Shown here: piece after piece, positions 55,621 through 63,122 of the stretch
How positions within the stretch are numbered: the first letter of the stretch is position 1
Layout of the letters: each line of letters starts with the position of its first letter
Assembly (NCBI GenBank): GCA_902786855.1
Contig: CADAEH010000004.1
Span: forward strand, 62,001 to 126,000
DNA length: 64,000 nt
Origin: an uncultured Eubacteriales bacterium
GTDB taxonomy: Bacteria; Bacillota; Clostridia; Peptostreptococcales; Anaerovoracaceae
Direction of reading: 5' to 3'
Made by a program: the position numbers and the translations under genes
Notes under the pieces: generated by a model
Told to the model about the DNA's origin: nothing
Databases searched by the model: none
The model's input: only the letters and a program-made list of their open reading frames with translations

Positions 55621-55654
55621 AAACAGTATTAAGATAATACTGTTTTTTGTTTTT
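55621..55654 (+). terminator. Rho-independent terminator after the TPR gene
   Basis: Perfect 10-bp arms AAACAGTATT (55621-55630) and AATACTGTTT (55636-55645) over 5 bases, then a T-rich tail. Confidence 0.88.
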
Positions 55655-55696
55655 GAACACATAAAATTAAACGTGTTTTCACAAATTGTTATTTTT

Positions 55697-55726
55697 TTGC
55701 TCAATAATGCTTGATATAAGTATAAT
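55697..55726 (+). promoter_or_regulatory. Promoter of the DUF819-dipeptidase operon
   Basis: TTGCTC (55697-55702), 18 bases, TATAAT (55721-55726); a leader of about 100 bases follows. Confidence 0.7.
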
Positions 55727-55750
55727 ACAAGCATATACTCTCGATTAGTT

Positions 55751-55803
55751 ATTGATGATATTCTGTCATCAATGGCTTGGATCATAACCGGAATGATCCG
55801 GTT
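55751..55803 (+). promoter_or_regulatory. Structured leader with mutually exclusive hairpins
   Basis: Hairpin A: ATTGATGA (55751-55758) with TCATCAAT (55766-55773), perfect. Hairpin B: GGATCAT (55779-55785) with ATGATCC (55793-55799), perfect. Hairpin C: AACCGG (55786-55791) with CCGGTT (55798-55803), perfect. B and C cannot form together. No known riboswitch is recognised; the Shine-Dalgarno AGGAGG lies downstream. Confidence 0.5.
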
Positions 55804-55831
55804 TGTATGGAATTTTTAGGAGGTATTTATT

Positions 55832-57082
55832 ATGACTGGTTTATGGATGGGATTAGTTGGCCGTGAGTCACTGATCGCAGCTGATGACATGTGGGGACTC
55901 CTCGTTGTCATGACCATGGGCGTATTCTTCTCAATCTGGCTTGAGCAGAAATATGCATGGGCATCAAAAGTATCCGGAGCTATCATCGCACTGATCATCG
56001 CTATGGTACTTGCGAATGTCGGAGTTATCCCTACATCTTGTGTACTTTATGATGATATCGTATGGGGCGTTATCGTTCCTCTCGGTATTCCGATGCTGCT
56101 TCTCCAGTGCAACCTGAAGAAGATCTGGGCTGAAACAGGACGTATGCTTGTAATATTCCTGATCGGAGCGGTTGGAACAGTAATAGGCGCATATATCGCT
56201 TATTTCCTGCTCAAGGGACCTTATGGCAATGCTGAAGATCTCGCAAGAGTTGCTTCGATGATGACAGGATCATACATCGGCGGAGGCGTAAACTTCGCAG
56301 CGATGGCATCACAGTATGCTGCAGGCGAAGACGTAACTGCTGCTGCTACAGTAGCTGATAACCTGCTGATGGCTATCTACTTCTTCGTACTCATCTTCTT
56401 CGCAGGAAACAGCTGGTTCCGCAAGAACTTCAAGCACCCTCTGATCGATGAGGTCGAGTCCGGCCAGGTAGACCTTGAAGAGGCAAAGACTCTTGCTGCT
56501 CAGTTCTGGAGCCGCAAGGACATCTCCCTTAAGGATATCGCTATCAACATCGGATATGCTGCTACAGTAGTATGGGTATCAAGACTGATCGCAGGCCTCT
56601 TCGGAGGATTTGAGCCAAACGGCATTCTCATGAACTTTGTAGTAAGATTCCTTGGATCACAGTACGTATGGATCACAACGATCTCAGTACTTGTTGCTAC
56701 ATTCATGACTAAGACAGTTAAGGAAATGCACGGATCACAGGAGATCGGTACATACTGCATCTACCTGTTCCTCTTCGTAATCGGTGTTCCTGCAAATATC
56801 TACACCGTAGTTACCAAGAGCCCGCTCTTCCTCGTACTCACAGCTATCATGGTATTCGTCAATATGGTATTCTGCTTCGGAGCTGCCAAGATCTTCAAGT
56901 TCAACCTTGAGGATGCTATCATCGCTTCCAACGCAAATATCGGCGGACCTACAACTGCTGCAGGTATGGCTATCTCCCAGGGTTGGGTAGACCTTGTCGG
57001 ACCTGCTATGCTTACTGGTACATTTGGTTACGTTATCGGTAACTATCTCGGAACTATCGTAGCTGTATCACTTGGACTGTAA
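55832..57082 (+). CDS. DUF819 family membrane transporter
   Basis: A 416-residue protein with about 11-12 membrane helices in two related halves. Each half carries a Gly/Asn-rich motif: GSYIGGGVNFAAMA (about 150-163) and ASNANIGGPTTAAGMAI (about 367-383). DUF819 proteins (YjcL-like) have no proven substrate. Here the gene leads an operon with two cytoplasmic dipeptidases that favour D-amino-acid dipeptides, so a dipeptide or D-amino-acid substrate is the natural guess (inference). Strong AGGAGG ribosome site; Ile codons are almost all ATC, suggesting high expression. Confidence 0.88.
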   Translation: MTGLWMGLVGRESLIAADDMWGLLVVMTMGVFFSIWLEQKYAWASKVSGAIIALIIAMVLANVGVIPTSCVLYDDIVWGVIVPLGIPMLLLQCNLKKIWAETGRMLVIFLIGAVGTVIGAYIAYFLLKGPYGNAEDLARVASMMTGSYIGGGVNFAAMASQYAAGEDVTAAATVADNLLMAIYFFVLIFFAGNSWFRKNFKHPLIDEVESGQVDLEEAKTLAAQFWSRKDISLKDIAINIGYAATVVWVSRLIAGLFGGFEPNGILMNFVVRFLGSQYVWITTISVLVATFMTKTVKEMHGSQEIGTYCIYLFLFVIGVPANIYTVVTKSPLFLVLTAIMVFVNMVFCFGAAKIFKFNLEDAIIASNANIGGPTTAAGMAISQGWVDLVGPAMLTGTFGYVIGNYLGTIVAVSLGL

Positions 57083-57155
57083 CTGAAGATTATTATCTGT
57101 GACAGGCGCTTTGGGTCATACCTTAAGCGCCTGTCTCATTAAGAGGAGTAACAAA

Positions 57156-58139
57156 ATGAAATGTTTTGATGCGCACAGTGATATCTGGACAGATGTCACT
57201 ATCAAGAGGTTAAAAGGAGAGACTGACGTCTTTCATAACCATCACTTTGAAAGGCTGCAGAAGGGCGGAGTAGAAGGTTCTATTCTCGTTCTCTGGGTAG
57301 ATCCACCGCATACAAGAGATTATGCAAAGAGGACCCATGAACTCTTAGGTTGCGTGAAGGACGAGATCGCTGAGTCTAAGGACTTCAGGATCGTAAAGAC
57401 CTATGACGAGATGATGAAGGCCAGAGAAGACGGTATCTTTTATATCATGATCGGCGTTGAGGGTATGGCATATGCTTCGTATGATCCGACCTTTGCAAAG
57501 CTTGATGAGTACTACGATTTTGGCGCAAGACACGGCATGCTGACATGGAACGAGGAGAATGGATTCGGACACAGCGCAGCATCAGGCAGCACCGAAGGAC
57601 TCTCAGATCTTGGTAAAAAAGCTGTACATCACATGATCGAAAAGAAAATGATCGTAGATACATCCCACCTCAATGAGGCAGGTTTCTGGGACATTGCAAA
57701 AATCATGGATGGACGTCCTTTCATTGCTTCACACTCTGACTGCAAGAAGTTCAGCGTACATCCGCGCAACCTCACAGATGATCAGCTTCGTGCTATCCGT
57801 GATGCAAACGGATGCGTAGGACTCAATGCATGGAATGAATTCCTCGATAATGATCCAATGAAGGGCGATATCAACAGACTGGCAGACCACTGCGAGCACA
57901 TGATCGACATCATGGGTATCGACCACGTAGGCTGCGGATTCGACTTCTGCGGTTTCCTGGGAGATCCTGATGACCCTGAGGTTTACTCAGGCATGGATGC
58001 TGTAACCTGGGGCCTTGAAGATGCAAGCAAGATCCCTGCACTTTTCGAGATCCTGAGAAACAGAGGAATGAGGGAAGATGAGATAGAAAAGATAGCTTTC
58101 CGTAACTTCCACAGGATCGTAAAGGAAGTTGTTGGTTAG
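57156..58139 (+). CDS. Renal-dipeptidase-like membrane dipeptidase (peptidase M19)
   Basis: A 327-residue zinc peptidase with the M19 metal ligands: H7 and D9 in FDAHSDI, bridging E102 in GVEGMAY, H171 in DTSHLNEAG, H193 in ASHSDCKK, and D263 in the closing motif GCGFDFCG. M19 enzymes split dipeptides and tolerate a D residue at the C-terminal side. No signal peptide despite the family name, so it works in the cytoplasm. Start at 57156 follows AAGAGGAG; the frame is open upstream without a ribosome site. It lies 73 bases after the DUF819 gene; I see no strong terminator in the gap. Confidence 0.93.
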   Translation: MKCFDAHSDIWTDVTIKRLKGETDVFHNHHFERLQKGGVEGSILVLWVDPPHTRDYAKRTHELLGCVKDEIAESKDFRIVKTYDEMMKAREDGIFYIMIGVEGMAYASYDPTFAKLDEYYDFGARHGMLTWNEENGFGHSAASGSTEGLSDLGKKAVHHMIEKKMIVDTSHLNEAGFWDIAKIMDGRPFIASHSDCKKFSVHPRNLTDDQLRAIRDANGCVGLNAWNEFLDNDPMKGDINRLADHCEHMIDIMGIDHVGCGFDFCGFLGDPDDPEVYSGMDAVTWGLEDASKIPALFEILRNRGMREDEIEKIAFRNFHRIVKEVVG

Positions 58140-58168
58140 TTCTTAAGTAATAAAAAGGAGAAGTTCTT

Positions 58169-59023
58169 ATGGTAGATTACAATAAGCCAATTCCTAAGGT
58201 GGAGTTCCTCTCGAACAAGCTGCCTGTTGCTGATCCTTCGGATGAGCCGATGGTATATATGGATGACAAGTTCATCTGCAATTCATGGTATAACAAATGG
58301 CCTGAAGACAACGGAAATCCTCTGCCGGGCTCAAGTCCGAGCATCATGTGCCGTAAGACTGTATTCGAGATGGTCGAGAAGGCTGAAGCATTGCTGCCTG
58401 AGGGCTATAGATTCTCGATCTACGACGCTTACAGACCAGTTTCTGTCCAGCAGTCACTTTGGGATTATTACAGGGCTAAAAAGGCCGAAGAATTCCCTGA
58501 TGCGACACCTGAAGAGATCGATTACCAGACTCTTTTCTGCGTTTCATTTCCGTCATATAACATTCTGCTTCCGTCACTGCACAATACAGGCGGAGCAGTT
58601 GACCTCACAATAGTAGGACCGGATGGTAAGGAACTGGATATGGGCTGTGCATTCGATGAATTCTCTGACAGAGCATGGACTACATACTATGAGGATGGTG
58701 AAGCCGGAGAAGGTGTTAATGATACTGCAAGAGACAACCGCAGAATGCTCTATAGTGTCATGACAGCAGTCGGTTTTACCAACTTCCCTGCAGAGTGGTG
58801 GCATTTTGACTACGGTGATGAGAAGTGGGGTCTGTTCACAGACAACGCTCCGATTTACGGCGGAGTACTCGATGCCGAGGTCAGGAACACTGTTCCATAT
58901 AATAATATGGAACTTGTAAGAGAATCCAATGCAAAGCAGCAGGAAATGGTAAAGCAGCTCAAGGAACTGCGCAACAAGTGCAAAGAACAGGACGAAAAAG
59001 TTGCATCGGTAATGAGAGGATAG
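58169..59023 (+). CDS. VanX-type D-alanyl-D-alanine dipeptidase (peptidase M15D)
   Basis: 284 residues. VanX-like active site: Arg89 in YDAYRP, zinc ligands H138 and D145 in HNTGGAVDLT, catalytic Glu209 and ligand H212 in PAEWWHFDYGD. The enzyme splits D-Ala-D-Ala. No signal peptide, so cytoplasmic. VanX proper is about 200 residues; this one has longer N- and C-terminal parts, the latter a charged helix. There is no vanH or D-Ala-D-Lac ligase beside it, so a nutritional or recycling role is more likely than antibiotic resistance. Ribosome site AAGGAGAAG. It is 29 bases after the M19 gene. Confidence 0.92.
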   Translation: MVDYNKPIPKVEFLSNKLPVADPSDEPMVYMDDKFICNSWYNKWPEDNGNPLPGSSPSIMCRKTVFEMVEKAEALLPEGYRFSIYDAYRPVSVQQSLWDYYRAKKAEEFPDATPEEIDYQTLFCVSFPSYNILLPSLHNTGGAVDLTIVGPDGKELDMGCAFDEFSDRAWTTYYEDGEAGEGVNDTARDNRRMLYSVMTAVGFTNFPAEWWHFDYGDEKWGLFTDNAPIYGGVLDAEVRNTVPYNNMELVRESNAKQQEMVKQLKELRNKCKEQDEKVASVMRG

Positions 59024-59030
59024 CACCATA

Positions 59031-59510
59031 ATGATTTCCAACAGACGTTTTGCCAGATGGCTCATGATCACTCTTATTATGGCAATAGGCATAGGTACTT
59101 TCGGTGCCCTTTATATACACAGTGAAAAGCAGAAAGAATCTACCGAAGCAAGACCTGAGACATATCTGACTAACCAGCGCAAGAAGGACATAGATATGAA
59201 GGAGCTTGCCGGTATTATCGGCGAATATGATTCCGATCAATGGCACCTGTTCATCAGTGAAGACTATAATGAGCAAGGACCGTATCTTTCACTGACCGAT
59301 AATGCATCAGGTGATGTGGGATTTGAAGGACGCATCATGTATCTGAAAAATGATATCGTAATAACAGAGATCAATGAGGATCTGTATAAAGGGATGCCTG
59401 CAGACTGGCAGCCGGAAGGCGAAGGAAAGTACGCAATTCTCGACTACCGGCCGACAGGAGACGGTATCACCCTGGGCTACAGAGGCTCTGAAGTAAATTT
59501 TGCAAAATAG
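59031..59510 (+). CDS. Membrane-anchored protein of unknown function
   Basis: 159 residues, not recognised. One N-terminal helix (about 11-29, no lipobox cysteine) and an outside domain of about 125 residues rich in Asp, Glu, Tyr and Gly (IIGEYDSDQWHLFISEDYNE; EGKYAILDYRPTGDGI). It starts 7 bases after the VanX-type gene with GAGAGGAT upstream and so belongs to the operon; it could be an accessory binding protein (inference). Confidence 0.72.
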   Translation: MISNRRFARWLMITLIMAIGIGTFGALYIHSEKQKESTEARPETYLTNQRKKDIDMKELAGIIGEYDSDQWHLFISEDYNEQGPYLSLTDNASGDVGFEGRIMYLKNDIVITEINEDLYKGMPADWQPEGEGKYAILDYRPTGDGITLGYRGSEVNFAK

Positions 59511-59528
59511 TCTCAAAACTAATACAAT

Positions 59529-59554
59529 TTGGGGTGTTGACATCAACACCCCAA
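59529..59554 (+). repeat. Perfect 12-bp inverted repeat over the tRNA promoter -35
   Basis: Arms 59529-59540 (TTGGGGTGTTGA) and 59543-59554 (TCAACACCCCAA) are exact reverse complements separated by only 2 bases. The -35 TTGACA is in the centre. No T run follows, so it does not look like a normal terminator. Confidence 0.85.
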
Positions 59555-59565
59555 TCGTCTATAAT
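59537..59565 (+). promoter_or_regulatory. Fully consensus promoter of the tRNA operon
   Basis: TTGACA (59537-59542), exactly 17 bases, TATAAT (59560-59565). Six of six in both boxes, as expected for a stable-RNA operon. Confidence 0.93.
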
Positions 59566-59592
59566 AAACAAGTCGCAATCAAGGACTGATGC

Positions 59593-59667
59593 GCCTCGAT
59601 AGCTCAATGGCAGAGCAACCGGCTGTTAACCGGTAGGTTGTAGGTTCGAGCCCTACTCGAGGCGCCA
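59593..59667 (+). tRNA. tRNA-Asn (GTT)
   Basis: Acceptor GCCTCGA/TCGAGGC, anticodon stem ACCGG/CCGGT with loop CTGTTAA (GTT), T-loop GGTTCGAGCC, discriminator G and encoded CCA. 75 bases with CCA. Confidence 0.97.
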
Positions 59668-59675
59668 TTTTATAA

Positions 59676-59764
59676 GCCGGAGTGGTGGAATTGGTAGACA
59701 CCTGGGACTTAAAATCCTATGAGAAGCGATTCTCGTACCGGTTCGAGTCCGGTCTCCGGTACCA
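59676..59764 (+). tRNA. tRNA-Leu (TAA)
   Basis: Acceptor GCCGGAG/CTCCGGT, anticodon loop ACTTAAA (TAA), a long variable arm (GAGAAGCGATTCTC) typical of Leu, discriminator A and encoded CCA. Confidence 0.96.
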
Positions 59765-59789
59765 CTTCACAAACAACTTTATATGATGA

Positions 59790-59865
<76 letters not shown>

Positions 59866-59870
59866 GTTAA

Positions 59871-59901
59871 GCCTTTAATCACAATGATTAGAGGCTTTTT
59901 T
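59871..59901 (+). terminator. Terminator of the tRNA operon
   Basis: GCCTTTAATC (59871-59880) and GATTAGAGGC (59886-59895) pair with one wobble over 5 bases, then six T residues. Confidence 0.9.
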
Positions 59902-59996
59902 CGTTGAAATTTCAGGCACTAGAGCCATTTTTGGTAATGCAGGATAATCATTGATATCTTTTGCAATCGCAGGTGGTTATGGGTCAAAAAAGGCAA

Positions 59997-60030
59997 TTTA
60001 GTACATCTTTTGTACTAAATATGTACTAAA
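59997..60030. repeat. Three copies of TTTAGTACA beside the integrase (candidate integrase arm sites)
   Basis: TTTAGTACA at 59997-60005; its reverse complement TGTACTAAA at 60011-60019 and again at 60022-60030. The last two are 11 bases apart, one helical turn. They lie between the tRNA att side and the integrase terminator. Confidence 0.7.
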
Positions 60031-60064
60031 AAATCGCTCGGTTGCTGTTTTGCTTCCGAGCGAT
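60028..60064 (-). terminator. Terminator of the integrase gene
   Basis: Minus strand: ATCGCTCGG (60064-60056), loop, CCGAGCGAT (60041-60033), then a run of T. It lies 26 bases after the integrase stop. Confidence 0.85.
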
Positions 60065-60089
60065 GATCATATATTATTCATGATGAGGT

Positions 60090-61271
60090 TTATGCGCTTA
60101 ACGATTTGATTGCTTCTATTTTTTCCGCAGCCGGTACATTGATGTAATACTTTGCTGTTACAGATATATCGCTGTGACCCATGAGGGATGAGAGTGTCTG
60201 AAGTGCAACTCCCTTGGAGGCAAGTTTTGTACCAAATGTATGCCGATACGCGTGGAACCCATACTGACTTACTTTGGCATCCTCATGGATACGATCCAGA
60301 GTGTGCCTGAGTGAGTGTTTATCATACAGTTTACCTGAATCTGTAGTGAACAGAAGATCTGTATCATATTTATTCTTTTTCATATCTTCTTTCTGCCACT
60401 CCCTGTGCTCAGCAAGCCTGGAATATGTCTCTTCTGTTATTGGAATTGATCTTACGCTGTTCTCTGTCTTTGTATCATCGATAACGAGCTCATGGCCGAC
60501 AGTCTTACCATCCTCGAAAATAGGTCTTTCTACTACTTGTTTATTGATCGTGATTTTGTCTGGTTGTATATCATCATATGTAAGAGCCAGCAGTTCACTA
60601 ATTCTTGCTCCGGTGTTTATCGCAAGTGTGATTAGAAATCTCAATCTGCATACCCTCCGGTTTTCATAGTAGGGGAGATCTTTTATAGCTATATATTTCT
60701 TGATAGCTTCTATCTCTTCGTCATTGAACACTATGATCTCGCCAGGAGCATTCTTCTTTTTAGGCTTTGGCACTACCAGGCTCTTGGTAATGTCCTTACA
60801 AATATCTTCCTGCTCCATGAGCTTAAAGAACAGTCTCATGAGCTTATGGCAGTTCTTAACTCCGGAAGGGGCACAGGTCATGTCGTTATACGCAGCCTGC
60901 AATCCACGGTAATCAACATCTGTGATGAGTTTTTTTGTAATATCCATTGGAGCCAGGTTATTGTTATACGCATCTATATAACGCTGCTTGGTACTTTCCT
61001 TAAAATTAGGATCAGGAAGGAATGTGTTACAGATAAAATCATCTGCCAGTTCGCCAAAGAACATTTCGCGAGCATTGATACCGTGATTAGCGTTAAACTT
61101 ATCACGCTTTGCATAACATTCCTTTAAAGTCTTCCCATAGAACTTTTTGTAAACCTTTCGGTTGCCATTTTTGTCGAGGTAGGGCCTTACTTTGACATTG
61201 ATAACAATATACGGCTGACCATTGATGGTTTGTTTTTTTCGTTTAGTTTTCTTTTCCTTTGATTCTCCCAT
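60090..61271 (-). CDS. int: Tyrosine recombinase/integrase
   Basis: The 393-residue integrase has an N-terminal arm-binding region (about 5-60), a SAM-like core-binding domain (about 65-165), and a catalytic domain with the R-H-R-H-Y set: Arg in NTGARISELLALTY, H-x2-R in FHAYRHTFGT, His in LMGHSD, and nucleophile Tyr in AKYYINV near the end. It inserts and, with excisionase, removes the element at the initiator tRNA. The start is 2 bases after the repressor stop, so the two are translated together and share the divergent promoter. Confidence 0.95.
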   Translation of the reverse strand: MGESKEKKTKRKKQTINGQPYIVINVKVRPYLDKNGNRKVYKKFYGKTLKECYAKRDKFNANHGINAREMFFGELADDFICNTFLPDPNFKESTKQRYIDAYNNNLAPMDITKKLITDVDYRGLQAAYNDMTCAPSGVKNCHKLMRLFFKLMEQEDICKDITKSLVVPKPKKKNAPGEIIVFNDEEIEAIKKYIAIKDLPYYENRRVCRLRFLITLAINTGARISELLALTYDDIQPDKITINKQVVERPIFEDGKTVGHELVIDDTKTENSVRSIPITEETYSRLAEHREWQKEDMKKNKYDTDLLFTTDSGKLYDKHSLRHTLDRIHEDAKVSQYGFHAYRHTFGTKLASKGVALQTLSSLMGHSDISVTAKYYINVPAAEKIEAIKSLSA

Positions 61272-61273
61272 TT

Positions 61274-61708
61274 TTACTGCGATTCTGTCTCCTTTGCATA
61301 AAAGCGATAGTATGTTTCCTCACCCCAGACTTCTTTAAGGAACTCTGTGTCAAGTGAGGTGTATTTCTCATTACTCATAATTAGATCGATATAGTTCTCC
61401 AGTGCATCGGCTCCCATCCTGTTGACAGCACTGAGATCGATCACGATTTTAGTTATTTTGCTGGAATTCTTTCCAATCTTTTCAGACTCGAAATAATAAC
61501 CGATTTCAGGGGAGGAGCCCTTGGATATAAGGTCATCTACCTTGCATTCCAGCGCAGTTGCTATATTCTGCAGTGTTGCTATTGTAAATCTGTCCGGATC
61601 ACTTCTTTCGAACTGAGATACCGCCTGAGGAGTAACACCTAATATCGCTGCAAGTTCCTTCTGAGTGATACCCTTGCTTTTTCTTACTTCTTTAATTTTG
61701 TTTCCCAT
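61274..61708 (-). CDS. XRE-family repressor of the mobile element
   Basis: 144 residues. Helix-turn-helix at 1-60 (KEVRKSKGITQKELAAILGVTPQAVSQFER). The C-terminal part (about 75-144) has IVIDLSAVNRMGADALENYIDLIM, like the tail of many phage and ICE regulators. Start at 61708 has a perfect AGGAGG; the frame runs open to 61744. It is divergent from the early operon and three like 12-base sites lie between the two. Confidence 0.9.
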   Translation of the reverse strand: MGNKIKEVRKSKGITQKELAAILGVTPQAVSQFERSDPDRFTIATLQNIATALECKVDDLISKGSSPEIGYYFESEKIGKNSSKITKIVIDLSAVNRMGADALENYIDLIMSNEKYTSLDTEFLKEVWGEETYYRFYAKETESQ

Positions 61709-61732
61709 TGTATTGATCCTCCTGTCAGTAAT

Positions 61733-61761
61733 AGTATATACCAAACAAAAGCAAGTTTCAA
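61733..61761 (-). promoter_or_regulatory. Promoter of the repressor-integrase operon
   Basis: Minus strand TTGAAA (61756-61761), 17 bases, TATACT (61733-61738). The -35 overlaps operator O1. Confidence 0.82.
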
Positions 61762-61840
61762 CTTTATTTTTATAAAAATAATAGGCTTGACAAAAGTTAT
61801 AGCTTTAGTTATACTGTAATACTCGATAAAGCTACAACTT
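61753..61840. promoter_or_regulatory. Three operator-like sites between the divergent promoters
   Basis: O1 AAGTTTCAACTT (61753-61764), O2 AAGTTATAGCTT (61794-61805), O3 AAGCTACAACTT (61829-61840). Each is a 12-base imperfect palindrome of the same kind. O1 overlaps the repressor -35, O2 lies in the spacer of the early promoter, and O3 lies just past its start. Confidence 0.72.
61787..61815 (+). promoter_or_regulatory. Early promoter of the mobile element
   Basis: TTGACA (61787-61792), 17 bases, TATACT (61810-61815). Covered by O2 and flanked by O3, so it should be shut off by the XRE repressor. Confidence 0.85.
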
Positions 61841-61861
61841 GATATTAAGGAGGAAATCAAG

Positions 61862-61999
61862 ATGAATATTTACAAAACAACTAAAAGAATCAAAGAAAAA
61901 GCAGTTTGGAGAAGAAGGAAGCGAGCTTTCGGAAAGGAAGGTATAAGTGACGAAAGTAAGAACGATCAAAGAGACGATAAAAGAATTAAGAGCGATTGA
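61862..61999 (+). CDS. Small basic protein of the mobile element
   Basis: 45 residues (MNIYKTTKRIKEK...), rich in Lys and Arg, with a perfect AAGGAGG 8 bases before its ATG, the best ribosome site in the element. It overlaps the excisionase-like gene by 53 bases in another frame. No family is recognised; it may be a leader peptide or a small DNA-binding protein. Confidence 0.5.
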   Translation: MNIYKTTKRIKEKAVWRRRKRAFGKEGISDESKNDQRDDKRIKSD

Positions 62000-62150
62000 T
62001 CCGGGATGCCAGCTCACTGAATGGCAATTAAGACAGCTTGTAAAGGAAGAGAAGATACCGGCGATGATGGCAGGTAAAAAAGCACTTCTGTCTGTTGAAG
62101 CGGTAGAGCGGTACCTCGAGGAACAGCTTGGCGGCGAGCGGCTGAACTGA
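61947..62150 (+). CDS. Excisionase-like DNA-binding protein
   Basis: 67 residues from a GTG start with GGAAGG upstream. The pattern is a winged helix-turn-helix of the excisionase/HTH_17 kind: TIKETIKELRAID, LTEWQLRQLVKEEKIPAMMAGKKALLSVEAVERYLEEQ. It should direct the integrase toward excision. The short size and position in the early operon fit. Confidence 0.8.
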   Translation: MTKVRTIKETIKELRAIDPGCQLTEWQLRQLVKEEKIPAMMAGKKALLSVEAVERYLEEQLGGERLN

Positions 62151-62165
62151 AGCGAGGTGTGAAAC

Positions 62166-63122
62166 ATGCAGGTGAGTAAAACAGGGGTCAACTCAGTAGA
62201 TGCTCTGTATGGAGTGATTTTCACCGGCAATATAATACCGAATTCGTGGTACAGCACCATACGGACAGAAAAAGGGAAGCCGGATCTTACAGCGATAACG
62301 ATCCTCTCAGAAATCCTGTACTGGCACAGACCAAGAGAGGAGTGCGATGAGAGTGATGCCGGGGGCATAAAGCTCATTAAGCGGTTCAAAGCTGATCTCC
62401 TGCAGATGAGTTATAAGCATCTTTTGAATAAGTTCGGGCTGACTAAGGATCAGAGCAGAAGAGCGATAGAACGTCTGGAGAAGCTTGGGCTGATAAAGAG
62501 GCAATTAAGAAATGTTGAGACAGACAATACCACTCTGAATAACGTGATGTATATAGAACTCTTTTCAGACAGGCTCCTGGAGATCACATTCCCTGAGGGA
62601 TACGAACCCCCTGGTAGGAAAAATCCTACAAGGGTATCGGAAAAAACCGATGAGGTCATAGGAAAAACCCAATCAGGTAGTATGAAAAATCCTATGACAA
62701 ATACAGAGAATACTACAGAGATTACAAACATAGATTACGACTCTATCTATCAAGCGGAAATAGAAAGTGTCCGAGAGCAGATAGATTATGAAGCTCTGAC
62801 AAGAGACATGGGATCAGATAGAGGAATGATAGATGAGATAGTAGAGATAATAGTAGAAATCAATCTGTATGGGACCGAGCCGCAACTGATCAACGGAGAA
62901 CGGATACCGGCATCGATCATACGAGAGAGATTCAGAAAGATAAACAGTTATGTGGTGAAGGAAGTAATAGACAGCCTGAGATCGGCACCGAGAAACATTG
63001 TGAATACCAGAGGATATATCATGACCGCACTGTACAATGCATCGTCGACATATGAGCTTGGACTGGATATGGAGGTCACCAGAGATATGTTCAGAAGGGA
63101 GGCGAGTGCATGGGAAGCATGA
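62166..63122 (+). CDS. Replication initiator-like protein with DUF6017-type C-terminal domain
   Basis: 318 residues. The N-terminal part is a winged helix like plasmid and phage replication proteins (TAITILSEILYWHR; KFGLTKDQSRRAIERLEKLGLIKRQL). A polar linker (about 160-195) leads to a helical domain resembling DUF6017 (DEIVEIIVEINLYG; ERFRKINSYVVKEVIDSL; NTRGYIMTALYNASSTYEL). Such proteins occur in Clostridia plasmids and ICEs that replicate after excision. GAGGTG lies about 8 bases before the ATG. Confidence 0.78.
   Translation: MQVSKTGVNSVDALYGVIFTGNIIPNSWYSTIRTEKGKPDLTAITILSEILYWHRPREECDESDAGGIKLIKRFKADLLQMSYKHLLNKFGLTKDQSRRAIERLEKLGLIKRQLRNVETDNTTLNNVMYIELFSDRLLEITFPEGYEPPGRKNPTRVSEKTDEVIGKTQSGSMKNPMTNTENTTEITNIDYDSIYQAEIESVREQIDYEALTRDMGSDRGMIDEIVEIIVEINLYGTEPQLINGERIPASIIRERFRKINSYVVKEVIDSLRSAPRNIVNTRGYIMTALYNASSTYELGLDMEVTRDMFRREASAWEA

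Noticed and set aside
58169-59023. Vancomycin-resistance locus (VanX-type enzyme plus Ddl in the same window)
   Set aside because: The two genes are about 48 kb apart, there is no VanH dehydrogenase, no two-component system and no VanY nearby; the VanX-type gene is in a transporter-dipeptidase operon.
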